Shown in pieces: positions 39,867 to 50,439 of a stretch of 64,000 bases of DNA. Source of the DNA: Arthrobacter gengyunqii (lineage in GTDB: Bacteria; Actinomycetota; Actinomycetes; Actinomycetales; Micrococcaceae); assembly GCF_023022985.1 (NCBI RefSeq), contig NZ_CP095461.1, forward strand, positions 1,116,001 through 1,180,000. Reading direction: 5' to 3'. Each line of letters opens with the position of its first letter. The first letter of the stretch is position 1. A program made the translations under genes and the position numbers. The notes below the pieces were generated by a model. It had not been told where the DNA came from, made no database searches, and was given only the letters and a program-made list of their open reading frames with translations.

Positions 39867-40771
39867 GTGTTGCCATTCGGGCCGAAGGGCACACCGTCCG
39901 GATACCGGTAAGGATTCGCGGGAAGGCTGCATGGGTGCACGCCGCAACCGACGTTGCGTTTACGGCGTGCCGCGGTCAGGTGCATGCCGTCGTGGGGGAG
40001 TCGGGCTGCGGTAAAACAACTCTGGCCACGGCCATCCTCGGCATGCTGCCGGCGGGTACACAGGCCGGCGGTGAACTGGAATATGTGGACCGTGATGGAA
40101 AGGCAACAGCCCTGACCGGTGCAGGGCGAGCCGCGGCCGCCCGGACCGCAGGGCTTCGGGGGCGGAGGATCGGCTACGTTCCGCAGTCCGCAGCCACCTA
40201 TCTCACTCCGGTCCGACGGGTGGGGGCACAGCTGCGGGAGACGATTCGCGAACTTCGGGGAAAAGCCACGGCGGAGGAGCTGCTTGCCGGGGTCAACCTG
40301 GACCCGGAGGCTCTGGACGCCTTTCCGCATGAGCTGAGCGGCGGCATGCTGCAGCGGGCGGCCCTCGCCTTCGCCCTCGCCGGAGACCCCGACGTACTGG
40401 TGGCGGACGAACCGATCTCCGGCTTGGACCCGCGCCTGGCGCAGCTCACCCTGGGACTGCTGCGCAGCACAGCGGACTCCGGCGCCGCCGTCGTGCTGAT
40501 AACGCATGACCTGCAGGCGCTCGCCGAGTCCCGCACCGCGGATCAGGTCTCCGTGATGTACGCGGGGCGGATCGTCGAGACCGGGCCCGCGGCGCTGATC
40601 CTGACAGCGCCGGCCGAGCCCTACACCATGGATCTGCTCGCGGCCCTTCCCGCCAACGGACTGTACCCAATGCCGGGACTGCCCCCGGAACTGACCAACC
40701 TGCCGTCGGACTATACCTACGCGGACCGGCTGCGGGCCGCCGTAGAACTGGAGGCGGAGCATGTCCGGTGA
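39863..40771 (+). CDS. ABC importer ATPase, NikD/DppD type
   Basis: A 302-residue ATPase. Walker A VGESGCGKTTLATAILG, signature LSGGMLQRAALAFALAG, Walker B VLVADEPISGLD and H-loop VLITHDL are intact, so it should hydrolyse ATP. The C-terminal peptide ILTAPAEPYTMDLLAALPANGL is typical of oligopeptide/nickel importer ATPases. ATG 39863 overlaps the permease stop. It ends inside the next gene's start (11-bp overlap). Confidence 0.93.
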   Translation: MSVAIRAEGHTVRIPVRIRGKAAWVHAATDVAFTACRGQVHAVVGESGCGKTTLATAILGMLPAGTQAGGELEYVDRDGKATALTGAGRAAAARTAGLRGRRIGYVPQSAATYLTPVRRVGAQLRETIRELRGKATAEELLAGVNLDPEALDAFPHELSGGMLQRAALAFALAGDPDVLVADEPISGLDPRLAQLTLGLLRSTADSGAAVVLITHDLQALAESRTADQVSVMYAGRIVETGPAALILTAPAEPYTMDLLAALPANGLYPMPGLPPELTNLPSDYTYADRLRAAVELEAEHVR

Positions 40772-41435
40772 GCTGACTGCCGTGAACGTGGGATTCTCCT
40801 ACGGCGGAAGCACGGTCCTGCAGGATGTGAGCCTGAGCATCCCGGCGGGCAGCCAAATAGGCCTGACGGGGCCCTCGGGCAGCGGTAAGACAACAATCGC
40901 CCGGGTGCTGGCCGGCCTGAGGCCGCCGTCGACGGGGTATGTGACCTGCAACGGCGCGGCCGTTCGGATGCCGGGCGACGGCAGAATCGCCATGCTGTTC
41001 CAGTCTCCGCGCCGGTCCTGCAGTCCTCGGATGACGCTGCGCGCCGTCATCGCTGAGGGACTCCGTGGTGTCCGCAGTTCCGGGCGGCGCAAGGACGTGA
41101 ACGCAGGCGTACAACACTTCGCCGCCAGGGTCCAGCTGACCGCCGACCTGTTGGACAGGTATCCGCACGAGGTGTCCGACGGCCAGCTCCAGCGCGCCTG
41201 CCTCGCCCGTGCCTTGGCCGCCGGACCCGATTACCTCATCTGCGATGAGGCGACGGCCATGCTTGATGCTGCCACCACTGCCGCAGTGGTCCGGACAATC
41301 GGCGAGGAGGTCAACGGCCGCGGCCTCGGAGTCTTGGCACTGAGTCATGACCGTGAGCTGCTGGATGCATGGTGCGGGACCATCCGCGCCTTCGAAGGGA
41401 ACATGGCCTCGTCCGCCGGTTCGGCGCGGGTTTAA
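40761..41435 (+). CDS. ABC importer ATPase, NikE/DppF type
   Basis: A 224-residue ATPase, shorter than the usual 260-300 for NikE/DppF and without the C-terminal extension. Walker A TGPSGSGKTTIARVLAG is intact. The signature is altered to VSDGQLQRACLARAL (LSGGQ is usual), Walker B is YLICDEATAMLD, and the H-loop reads LALSHDREL. It completes the importer with the preceding ATPase, which has the canonical signature. Last gene of the operon. Confidence 0.9.
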   Translation: MSGELTAVNVGFSYGGSTVLQDVSLSIPAGSQIGLTGPSGSGKTTIARVLAGLRPPSTGYVTCNGAAVRMPGDGRIAMLFQSPRRSCSPRMTLRAVIAEGLRGVRSSGRRKDVNAGVQHFAARVQLTADLLDRYPHEVSDGQLQRACLARALAAGPDYLICDEATAMLDAATTAAVVRTIGEEVNGRGLGVLALSHDRELLDAWCGTIRAFEGNMASSAGSARV

Positions 41436-41532
41436 GCCCTGAGGGAAGAGGCCGTCGCAGGGGCGGGACTTTCAGGACGAGGCGCGGATAATTGGGAACA
41501 CTTGCTTGGCTTTTCCAGACCAGGAGGAACCC

Positions 41533-41979
41533 ATGACCCGTAAGACGACTGCCGCCCCACGGAAGACCTCCACTGCCGCAGCTGCGCGGGTCCCGGCGCC
41601 CAAGCAGTCCACCCCGGCTGATCTGGATACGGGGCATTTCGCGGAGCTCCTGGACGAACGCATCGGCCAGGCACGGGAAAAGATCAATGCCGTGGTGGCA
41701 GACATCCGCGAAGTGACACTGGCAGCCAAGGACACCCCGGCCGACGACGAACATGACCCCGAGGGATCCACGGTTTCGGTTGAGCGCAACAATGAGATGG
41801 CACTGCTCGCCTCTGCGGAGGCGTCGCTCATTGAGTTGCTGGACGCGCAGGTGCGGTTGGAGGAAGGCACGTACGGGGTGTGTGAGATGTGCGGCAATCC
41901 CATTCCCGCGGAGCGCCTGGAAGTCCGTCCCGAAGCCCGGTATTGCGTTACCTGCGCGGCGGCTGCCCGGCGGCGTTGA
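41533..41979 (+). CDS. TraR/DksA-type C4 zinc-finger protein
   Basis: A 148-residue protein with a basic Ala/Pro/Thr-rich N-terminus, a coiled-coil centre (LLDERIGQAREKINAVVADIRE) and a C-terminal C4 finger CEMCGNPIPAERLEVRPEARYCVTC. It is expected to bind RNA polymerase through the secondary channel like DksA. The DksA catalytic tip DxxDxA is replaced by DDEHDPEGS, which weakens a direct DksA-like role. ATG 41533 has AGGAGG 6 nt upstream. Separate from the importer operon by about 100 bp. Confidence 0.85.
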   Translation: MTRKTTAAPRKTSTAAAARVPAPKQSTPADLDTGHFAELLDERIGQAREKINAVVADIREVTLAAKDTPADDEHDPEGSTVSVERNNEMALLASAEASLIELLDAQVRLEEGTYGVCEMCGNPIPAERLEVRPEARYCVTCAAAARRR

Positions 41980-42092
41980 TCGGTGGCCGCAGGAGCAGCG
42001 GTTGCCGGGGTCACTGCCGGTGATTCGCTCGTGGGTTGCGGGTCTACAATCTACGTTGGAAATCAAGAACCACGTAAGGATCCGTAACGCGC

Positions 42093-42587
42093 ATGAGTAT
42101 CACCGTCCGGCAGGCCACCGAGGCAGACTTTGACGACATCCGCCGGATCACCCGCGATGCCTACGTGAGCGGCGGGTTCCTAGAAGCAGACAACCCCTAC
42201 GTCAAGGAGTTGGAGAACGTTGAGGACCGCGCGGCCAACGCGCTGGTCTGGGTGGCAGAACTGGACGGCAAGGTAGCGGCGTCCACCGCGATCACCTTCG
42301 CCGGGCAGCCGTACACCGACATCGCGATTGAGGGCGAGCTGGAATTCCGCATGCTTGCAGTGGACCCGGCCCTGCAGCGCGGCGGAGTCGGCCGCGCCCT
42401 GGTGGCCGCCGTCATCGAGTATGCCCGCAGCCTCGAGGGGATCCACGCCGTCAGCCTGACCAGCATGACGCCGATGACAAACGCCCACGCCCTGTACAAG
42501 TCCATGGGGTTTGAGCGCGTGCCCGAGCGTGACTGGACCGTGCCCGAGGAGGACATCCTTCTCTGGGTCTTCCGCCTGGCGCTCTGA
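42093..42587 (+). CDS. GNAT-family N-acetyltransferase
   Basis: A 164-residue GCN5-related acetyltransferase: N-terminal RQATEADFDDIRRITRDAYVSGGF, the acetyl-CoA loop RMLAVDPALQRGGVGRALVAAVIEYARS and C-terminal LYKSMGFERVPERDW. The acceptor substrate is unknown. It is followed by a terminator and by repeat cluster D. Confidence 0.88.
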   Translation: MSITVRQATEADFDDIRRITRDAYVSGGFLEADNPYVKELENVEDRAANALVWVAELDGKVAASTAITFAGQPYTDIAIEGELEFRMLAVDPALQRGGVGRALVAAVIEYARSLEGIHAVSLTSMTPMTNAHALYKSMGFERVPERDWTVPEEDILLWVFRLAL

Positions 42588-42634
42588 CGCCGGCTGCGGA
42601 CGCCCGGCGGGAGAAAACCGGTTGAGTATTGGTG

Positions 42635-42669
42635 AGCCCCCGTTCGCGGGCCAGCGGATGGGGGCTTTT
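42635..42669 (+). terminator. Intrinsic terminator after the GNAT gene
   Basis: AGCCCCCGTTCGC (42635-42647) pairs imperfectly with GCGGATGGGGGCT (42654-42666) and is followed by TTTT. Confidence 0.8.
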
Positions 42670-43300
42670 CCGTGCCGGCGCGATACGTCGCACATGATGA
42701 TGCCTCACGGCAGCGAAGGAAACGCGCGTGGACGTCGGGGCGCGACGCTCTGAATCGTCAGATGCAGATTTGGTGTGCAGGTATGGCGGCTCGGCGGAAT
42801 TCGGCATCGTCGTGTGTGCAGGTATGGCGGCCTTCGCGCGGCGGAGCCCACCATACCTGCACACCAGATACGGTCCCTGCCCGGGAAGCCCGCCTCATCT
42901 GCACACTCGATGTGAACCGCGGAATCCTTCGTGCAGATAACGGGTCTTCGGGAAATCCTTTGTGCAGATCAGGGCCCCAAAGTGGTCAAAAACGTCGGTT
43001 TGAGCCCGTTGTCTGCACGAAGGATTGGCTGGAGGCGAGTTTGAGCCCCTCAACTGCACGAAGGATTGGCTGGAGGGGAGTTTGAGCCCCTCAACTGCAC
43101 GAAGGATTGGCTGGCGGCACTCTGCAGCGTCGTGTGTGCAGGTATGGCGGCCTTCGCGCGGCGGAGCCCGCCATATCTGCACACCAGATGTGGATCCGGG
43201 ACAGGAGCCCGCCAGATCTGCACACTAGATGCGGTCCCTACACGGGAACCAGCCCGAGCCGTGCACTCGATGTGGTTAGGACCGGCCGCATCGGAAGTGA
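42670..43300. repeat. Intergenic palindromic repeat cluster D
   Basis: Cluster D is the richest. Perfect 14-bp arms GTGTGCAGGTATGG (42814-42827) and CCATACCTGCACAC (42851-42864) surround a 23-nt loop with CCTTCGCGCGGCGGAGC. The same hairpin recurs at 43134-43147 and 43171-43184 with one G-T change. The side motif ATCCTTCGTGCAGATAACGG is at 42924. Right arm CCGCCAGATCTGCACAC is at 43210. CTGCACAC sites are 41-42 bp apart. No gene can be supported in the gap. Confidence 0.9.
42999..43117. repeat. 41-bp tandem array in cluster D
   Basis: A unit TTTGAGCCC..CTGCACGAAGGATTGGCTGG..GAG recurs from 42999, 43040 and 43081 with a period of exactly 41 bp; the third unit is cut short. Units 2 and 3 are almost identical, unit 1 differs in a few bases. 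The CTGCAC core and the period link it to the palindromic arms. Confidence 0.9.
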
Positions 43301-43379
43301 CACACGGAAAACCGCGCCAGCAAACGCCGTAGACTGGAACGGATACTTTCTTATCCGAAAAAAGACGCATGGGAGACTC

Positions 43380-43676
43380 ATGTCTGAGATCAATCGTGAG
43401 GCTGTGGCGCATCTGGCGCATCTGGCCCACATTGAGATGACCGAGGAAGAACTGGCCAAAATGGCCGGCGAACTGGATGTCATTGTTGATTCGATCAAAT
43501 CCGTAAGCGAAGTTGCCGGTGAGGACATCCCGGCCACCTCCCACCCCATCCCGCTGTTCAATGTGTTCCGCGAGGATGTTGTCGGGCAGACGCTGACCAA
43601 CGAAGAGGCGCTCTCCGGTGCTCCCGATAATGCGGCCGGCCGCTTCAAGGTCCCTGCCATCCTGGATGAGGAGTAA
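43380..43676 (+). CDS. gatC: Asp-tRNA(Asn)/Glu-tRNA(Gln) amidotransferase subunit C
   Basis: A 98-residue Gat[44 protein letters not shown] with the conserved C-terminal belt [21 protein letters not shown]. It wraps GatA and GatB and stabilises the amidotransferase. ATG 43380 has GGGAG 5 nt upstream; the longer open frame reads back into repeat cluster D. Promoter signals include TAGACT at 43330 and GGATA..TATCC at 43341-43356. Confidence 0.95.
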   Translation: MSEINREAVAHLAHLAHIEMTEEELAKMAGELDVIVDSIKSVSEVAGEDIPATSHPIPLFNVFREDVVGQTLTNEEALSGAPDNAAGRFKVPAILDEE

Positions 43677-43684
43677 AGACTTCC

Positions 43685-45186
<1,502 letters not shown>

Positions 45187-45187
<1 letters not shown>

Positions 45188-46704
45188 TGTCTGTGCACAT
45201 CCAGGACGACACCCTGTCCTTCGAAGAGGCAATGGAGAAGTACGATCCGGTGCTCGGCTTTGAGGTCCACGTGGAGCTCAACACCAACACCAAGATGTTC
45301 TCCGATGCGCCCAACGTTTTCGGCGACGAGCCGAACACGAACGTCACCCCGGTATGCCTGGGCATGCCCGGCGTGCTGCCGGTGGTCAACAAGACCGCCG
45401 TGGAGTACTCGATCCTGATCGGCCTGGCGCTGAACTGCAAGATCGCCGAATCCTGCACCTTTGCCCGGAAGCAGTACTTCTACCCGGACACCCCGAAGAA
45501 CTTCCAGACGTCCCAGTACGAAGATCCCATTGCGTACGACGGCTACCTGGACATCGAACTCGAAGACGGCACCATGTTCCGCGTCGAGATCGAGCGCGCC
45601 CACATGGAAGAGGACGCCGGCAAGCTCACCCACATGGGCGGGGCCACCGGCCGCATCCAGGGCGCCGACTTCTCGCTGGTGGACTACAACCGTTCCGGCG
45701 TTCCGCTGGTGGAAATTGTCACCAAGCCCATCGAGGGTGCCGGTTCCCGCGCTCCCGAGCTGGCCAAGGCCTACGTGGCCGCGGTCCGCGAGATCGTGAA
45801 GAACCTGGGTGTCTCCGACGCCAAGATGGAACGCGGCAACGTCCGCTGCGACGCCAACGTTTCGCTGCGCCCGTACGGCCAGGAAAAGTTCGGCACGCGC
45901 TCGGAAACCAAGAACGTGAACTCGCTGCGCGCCGTCGAACGCGCCGTCCGCTTTGAGATCCAGCGCCATGCCGCTGTCCTGGAATCCGGCAACAAGATTG
46001 TCCAGGAAACCCGGCACTGGCACGAGGACACGCGCTCGACGACGTCGGGCCGGCCCAAGTCCGACGCCGATGACTACCGTTACTTCCCGGAGCCCGACCT
46101 GGTTCCCGTGGTTACCACCACGGAATGGATCGAGGAGCTGCGTTCCCGCCTGCCCGAGCCGCCCGCCGAGCGCCGCAAGCGCCTGCAGGCCGACTGGGGT
46201 TACTCGGACGCTGAGTTCCGCGACGTGGTCAACGCCGGTGTCATGGACTCCATCGAGGAAACCATTGCTGCCGGTGCCTCCGCACAGGTCGCCCGCAAGT
46301 GGTGGATGGGCGAGGTGTCCCGCCGCGCCAAGGAAGCCGAAGTCGACCCCACCGAGGTTGGCGTGTCGCCTGAGCTGATCGTGGAACTGGACCGCCTGAT
46401 CCAGGCCGGCAAGATCAACGACAAGCTGGCCCGCCAGGTGCTCGACGGCGTCCTCGCCGGCGAAGGCACTCCGGAGGAAGTCATCGAAGCCCGCGGCCTG
46501 GCCGTGGTGTCCGACGACGGCCCCCTGCTCGAAGCCATCGACGCTGCACTGGCAGCCCAGCCCGACGTTGCGGACAAGATCCGCGGCGGCAAGGTTCAGG
46601 CTGTCGGCGCGATCGTTGGCGGCGTCATGAAGGCCACCCGCGGACAGGCCGACGCCGGCCGCGTGCGTGAGCTGATCCTGGAACGCCTCGGCGTGCAGGG
46701 CTAA
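45187..46704 (+). CDS. gatB: Glutamyl-tRNA(Gln)/aspartyl-tRNA(Asn) amidotransferase subunit B
   Basis: A 505-residue GatB with the kinase-like cradle: VLGFEVHVELNTNTKMFSDAP, CLGMPGVLPVVNK, ARKQYFYPDTPKNFQTSQYE, ERAHMEEDAGKLTH and, in the C-terminal YqeY-like tail, IIGGVMKATRGQADAGRVRELI-like residues. It phosphorylates and amidates the misacylated tRNA with ammonia from GatA. ATG 45187 is coupled to the gatA stop; the upstream open frame is not family-like. Last gene of the operon. Confidence 0.97.
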
Positions 46705-46724
46705 CCAGCGCCACCGCAACACCA

Positions 46725-46756
46725 CTGCCGGCCCCGGGACATCCCGGGGCCGGCAG
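46725..46756 (+). terminator. Perfect hairpin after gatB
   Basis: CTGCCGGCCCCGGG (46725-46738) pairs perfectly with CCCGGGGCCGGCAG (46743-46756), loop ACAT, 20 bp after the gatB stop. There is no T-tract. Confidence 0.8.
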
Positions 46757-46911
46757 CGTTTAGCGGCGCTGCAGTTTTTACCGGCGAAGCATTTTGGCAG
46801 CGAAGCGTTCAATAAGCGGCGGTGTTAGGGGTGCTGGTGTATGCGGCGGCTTTGTGACGCAGCGGTGCGCACCGGGCAGACGCGGGACTTGCCTGACGGT
46901 AGGGTTCTGGC

Positions 46912-47814
46912 ATGGCCAATCATCCCGCAGCAGAAATCCAGGTGGATGCGGACCTCGTGCGCCAGCTGCTGCGGCAACAGCAACCCGCGGTGGCGGATCA
47001 GCCGCTGCAGCTGGTCGCCAACGGCTGGGACAACTACATCTTTCGGCTCGGCTCTGACTATGCTGTTCGCCTTCCACGGCGCCAGGTGGCGGTGCAGCTG
47101 GCGGCCAACGAGCAGCAGTGGCTTCCCGGGCTCACGGCGGACCTTCCCGTTGCAACGTCAGCCCCGATCTTTGCCGGCAGCCCTTCCGAGGTGTTTCCCT
47201 GGCCGTGGAGCATCACGCTGTGGTTTGACGGGGCCGAGGTTTCGCTGCAGCCACGGGACCAGAATGTTGCGCTGGCGGCTCCGCTGGCGGGCTTCCTGAA
47301 TGCCTTCCACCGGCCCGCCCCGCCGGACTATCCGCGAAACCCGGTGCGCGGCGTGCCGCTGGCCACCCGCAACGATGCGGTTCTCGACCGCCTCGCCAGC
47401 GGCATGGTTCCCCACGCCGCGCGTGTTAGGGAATTGTGGGAAGCCGGCATCATCCTGCCCCCGTGGCCCGGACCGAACCTGTGGCTGCACGGTGACCTGC
47501 ATCCGGCCAATCTGGTGGGCGCACCCGGCGGCGGCCTGCAGGCGGTCATTGACTTTGGAGACCTGACCGCGGGAGATCCGGCCACCGACCTCGCCGCTGC
47601 CTGGCTGGTGTTTGACCAACACGGGCGCAGCGCTTTCCGCGACGCCCTGGGAAATCAATACGACGCCGATCCGCACGTTTGGGGCAGGGCGCAGGGGTGG
47701 GCGGTGTGCATGGCCTCCGCGCTTCTCGCCAATTCCGACGACCATCCGGGAATGTACCTCATGGGGTCGGAAACCCTGATGGAAATCCTGACCGATGTGC
47801 GGGATTGGGTTTGA
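46912..47814 (+). CDS. Aminoglycoside phosphotransferase-family (APH/ChoK-like) kinase
   Basis: A 300-residue protein. ATP-side NGWDNYIFRLGSDYAVRLPR, Brenner motif WLHGDLHPANLVG with the catalytic Asp, and IDFGDLTAGDPATDLAAAW with the metal-binding Asp. Similar proteins phosphorylate antibiotics, choline or amino sugars, so resistance cannot be inferred. TAGGGT lies 6 nt before the ATG and no Shine-Dalgarno is seen (leaderless candidate). It is followed by the FAD oxidoreductase at 42 bp. Confidence 0.88.
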   Translation: MANHPAAEIQVDADLVRQLLRQQQPAVADQPLQLVANGWDNYIFRLGSDYAVRLPRRQVAVQLAANEQQWLPGLTADLPVATSAPIFAGSPSEVFPWPWSITLWFDGAEVSLQPRDQNVALAAPLAGFLNAFHRPAPPDYPRNPVRGVPLATRNDAVLDRLASGMVPHAARVRELWEAGIILPPWPGPNLWLHGDLHPANLVGAPGGGLQAVIDFGDLTAGDPATDLAAAWLVFDQHGRSAFRDALGNQYDADPHVWGRAQGWAVCMASALLANSDDHPGMYLMGSETLMEILTDVRDWV

Positions 47815-47855
47815 TGGTGGCCATAAAAGAGCAACGAAATTTGGGGGAGACATTG

Positions 47856-48944
47856 GTGGACTGCGACATTTTGGTGGTCGGCGGCGGAATTGCCGGGCTG
47901 TCCCTGGCTTCGGCGCTGGCCGGCCGGACCGGCGTGCTGGTGGCGGAGGCCGAACCGACGCTGGGGTTCCATACATCCTCCCGGTCCGCCCGCCAGCTCA
48001 TTCCGAGCTACGGGCCGGCGGTCGTTCAGGACCTGACCGTGAGAACCCTGGCGCTCATCCGGGCGCTGGAGGTCCATCTGCCGGATCCTGTCCTCAAGGC
48101 CCGCAGTTTCCTGCTTGTCGGCAGCGAGGAAACGGTGAGGGACCGCGCCAGCGGCCACATGCATCCCATTCCACCGGCACAGATGATGGCCCTCGCTCCT
48201 GAGCTGAAACCGGAGTGCTTTCCGGCGGCGGGGCTGGACACTACATCTGTTGGCTGCGACACCGATGTGTTGATGGAATACCACCGCCGGCGGATCCTGG
48301 ACCGGGGCGGGCGCATCCTCACCGGCTCCCCGGTCCGCAGTGCACGCTTCGAATCCGGAGCGGACAACGCCGGCCGCTGGATCACGGAGGCAGGGGAAGA
48401 AAGCATCGCTTCCCGCGTGGTGGTCAACGCGGCCGGTGCCTGGGCCGACCAGCTGGCCGCCCTCTACTCCGCCCGGGCGCGCGGCCTTCAGCCATACCGC
48501 CGCACGGCGGCCGTCGTCGACGTCGAACACCCGCTGTCCGAGGACGCACCGATGGTGGCCGATGCGGACGAAACCTTCTACTACCGCGCGGAGGGGCGCC
48601 AGGTCTTGATCTCCCCGTCGGAGAGCGTTCCCAGTGAGCCGATGGACGCCCGTCCGCGCTCCGGGGACGTCGAAGCCCTCGTTGAACTCGTAAACTCGGT
48701 AACCACGCTGGGCATCACGGGCGTTGACCGATCCTGGACCGGGCTGCGCACCCAGACGGCTGACGGCCTTCCCGTAGTGGGGTACGACGACGTCGTTCCC
48801 GGGTTCTTTTGGCTGGCCGGACAGGGCGGTTACGGCTTTCAAACGTCTTCCGGAATTGCGGAACTCGCGGCCGCCATGCTGCTGGACGGAACACCGGATT
48901 CCTCCGCTGCCGAGGCACTGAGTCCGGCCCGCCCGGGACTGTGA
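47856..48944 (+). CDS. FAD-dependent oxidoreductase, DAO family
   Basis: A 362-residue D-amino-acid oxidase/glycine-oxidase-fold protein. FAD motif DCDILVVGGGIAGLSLASALAG is N-terminal, then TSSRSARQLIPSYG, VVNAAGAWADQLA, and C-terminal RTQTADGLPVVGYDDVVPGFFWLAGQGGYGFQTSSG. It should oxidise an amine or amino acid; substrate unknown. GTG 47856 was chosen because GGGGGAG lies 6 nt upstream; the ATG at 47814, overlapping the kinase stop, gives a longer N-terminus without similarity. It may share an operon with the kinase. Confidence 0.85.
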   Translation: MDCDILVVGGGIAGLSLASALAGRTGVLVAEAEPTLGFHTSSRSARQLIPSYGPAVVQDLTVRTLALIRALEVHLPDPVLKARSFLLVGSEETVRDRASGHMHPIPPAQMMALAPELKPECFPAAGLDTTSVGCDTDVLMEYHRRRILDRGGRILTGSPVRSARFESGADNAGRWITEAGEESIASRVVVNAAGAWADQLAALYSARARGLQPYRRTAAVVDVEHPLSEDAPMVADADETFYYRAEGRQVLISPSESVPSEPMDARPRSGDVEALVELVNSVTTLGITGVDRSWTGLRTQTADGLPVVGYDDVVPGFFWLAGQGGYGFQTSSGIAELAAAMLLDGTPDSSAAEALSPARPGL

Positions 48945-49094
48945 CCAAAGTCTCATCCTTCTTGGGTAACGAATCAGTGCATGTGAGTGTGTATGGTCAT
49001 TTTCGTGTGGTCGGGTGCCTAGAGTTGAAGGACAAAGCCAAGTCGGCTTTTCTCTTCTTTTAGATCCACCTTTTTGCTTGAAAGGTCTGTCCCA

Positions 49095-50189
49095 GTGTCA
49101 GATATTTTGCCGCCACAGCTGGTTGGCGTGCAGCAGAGTTCGCTCTATGTAAAAGTCCGGACAGTAGCGACCGTTATTGCCGGAGTATGGCTAATAATGG
49201 CTGTCACCGGGCTGGGATTCTTTTCCGGCGGGACAACGTCTCTGGCGTTTTCCCTGATCCTTATGTACGGAACGGGTACCGCCCTCATTGTGGTGATCGC
49301 GGCCATCTACCGCGGCATCAAGAAGTCGGCCATTCGCCGGGCCGAAACTGCGCCCGCCGACACAGCCGCCCTGGCGTTCATCGACGCCACCCGCTCAGCA
49401 TCCGAGGAGCTCAAGGCCGCGCTGCGTCCGGCGCCTCCGACCGGCCGCGCTTATGCTCCGGCGGGCCGCACCTTTGGTCCGGCGGTATCAATGACCGAAG
49501 CCGTGGCTGCAGCGCGTGAAGCTTCCACTGCAGCAGCATTAGCTTTGGCAGGGACTGCAGCCAAGACTCCCGCCAAGGCAGCAGTGAAGACGGGGGCCCA
49601 GAAGTCGCCCGCCAAGACCGCCGCGCCTAAGGTGGCCGTCAAGCCGACCGCCTCGAAGGCACCCGCCAAGACAGCCGCTCCGAAGGCACCCGCCAAGACA
49701 GCCGCTCCGAAGGCACCCGCCAAGACAGCCGCTCCGACGGCACCCGCCAAGACGACAGCGAAGACGCCGGCAAAAACCGGGGCTAAGGCACCCGCAAAGT
49801 CCACAGCAGCCAAGGCGGCCGCTAAGCCCGCCGTGGCCAGGCCCGCTGCCAAGGCGCCGGTGAAGTCCGCTGCAGCCAAGCCTGCGGCTAAGGCATCCGC
49901 GAAGCCTGCCGCTGCCAAGCCGTCCAAGCGGCCGGTCAGTTCGACTCGGACGTCAGGCAAGAATGACTCCGGCAGCAGCAACCAGGGCACTGCACAGAAG
50001 AGCGCTGCACAGAAGAGCTCCCCGTCGCAGAAGAGCGCCCCCGCGGCCCCGGCGGCCGCAGGCTCTCCGTCGTGCACCCAGCCGGCCAAGGGCTCGCGGC
50101 CCGCACTGGTGCTGGCTTCCAGCAACCCGGCCGTTCCGCAGGCGGTACGGAAAATGCACGAGGCACTGACGCGGCAGAAGGCCTCCTGA
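49095..50189 (+). CDS. Two-helix membrane protein with a histone-H1-like Lys/Ala/Pro tail
   Basis: A 364-residue protein I cannot name. Residues about 12-90 hold two transmembrane helices (VATVIAGVWLIMAVTGLGFF, LAFSLILMYGTGTALIVVIAAIY). The second half is a lysine, alanine and proline-rich tail (TPAKAAVKTGAQKSPAKTAAPK and many AKTAAPKAP-like units), close in composition to histone H1 C-termini and to HupB tails. The nucleotides repeat as well: 27-bp units start at 49653, 49680, 49707 and a partial one at 49734. GTG 49095 has AAAGG 10 nt upstream. A membrane-to-nucleoid tether or polyanion-binding role is conjecture. Confidence 0.65.
   Translation: MSDILPPQLVGVQQSSLYVKVRTVATVIAGVWLIMAVTGLGFFSGGTTSLAFSLILMYGTGTALIVVIAAIYRGIKKSAIRRAETAPADTAALAFIDATRSASEELKAALRPAPPTGRAYAPAGRTFGPAVSMTEAVAAAREASTAAALALAGTAAKTPAKAAVKTGAQKSPAKTAAPKVAVKPTASKAPAKTAAPKAPAKTAAPKAPAKTAAPTAPAKTTAKTPAKTGAKAPAKSTAAKAAAKPAVARPAAKAPVKSAAAKPAAKASAKPAAAKPSKRPVSSTRTSGKNDSGSSNQGTAQKSAAQKSSPSQKSAPAAPAAAGSPSCTQPAKGSRPALVLASSNPAVPQAVRKMHEALTRQKAS
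49653..49760 (+). repeat. 27-bp in-frame tandem repeat (9 residues)
   Basis: Three units differing in only one base, each 27 bp, encode (S/P)KAPAKTAA, with a decayed fourth unit at 49734-49760. They lie inside the lysine-rich tail and are liable to slippage length variation. Confidence 0.9.
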
Positions 50190-50314
50190 CCTGCTGTTCC
50201 AGCGTTCAGGGAGTTGCCAGCTTTCCTACAGTTCCTGCACAGCCAGGAGGGCTAACGTAGTTAATACCTCATAAGGGTGCGAGTGATGAATGGATAGAGT
50301 AGTGACCTATCCGG

Positions 50315-50374
50315 CGCCGGCAGACTCGGGTTGTTCCCCCCAAACAACCCACGGTCTGCCGGCGTTTTCTTTTG
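50315..50374 (+). terminator. Terminator after the H1-like gene
   Basis: CGCCGGCAGAC (50315-50325) and GTCTGCCGGCG (50354-50364) form perfect 11-bp arms with an inner GGGTTGTT/ACAACCC helix, followed by TTTTCTTTT. Confidence 0.9.
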
Positions 50375-50439
50375 CCCGGATGTTGAGCTGTCGAGCCGGC
50401 TCCCAGCCCTTTCCCGAAGACCTCAGTCGGCGTCGCTGG

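Noticed and set aside
42999..43117. CRISPR array suggested by the 41-bp period and repeated CTGCAC motif
   Set aside because: The sequences between cores are conserved rather than unique, copies occur in both orientations, arms form hairpins, and no cas gene is near.
46912..47814. Aminoglycoside resistance gene
   Set aside because: The APH fold is certain but the family contains many housekeeping kinases; resistance would be a guess.
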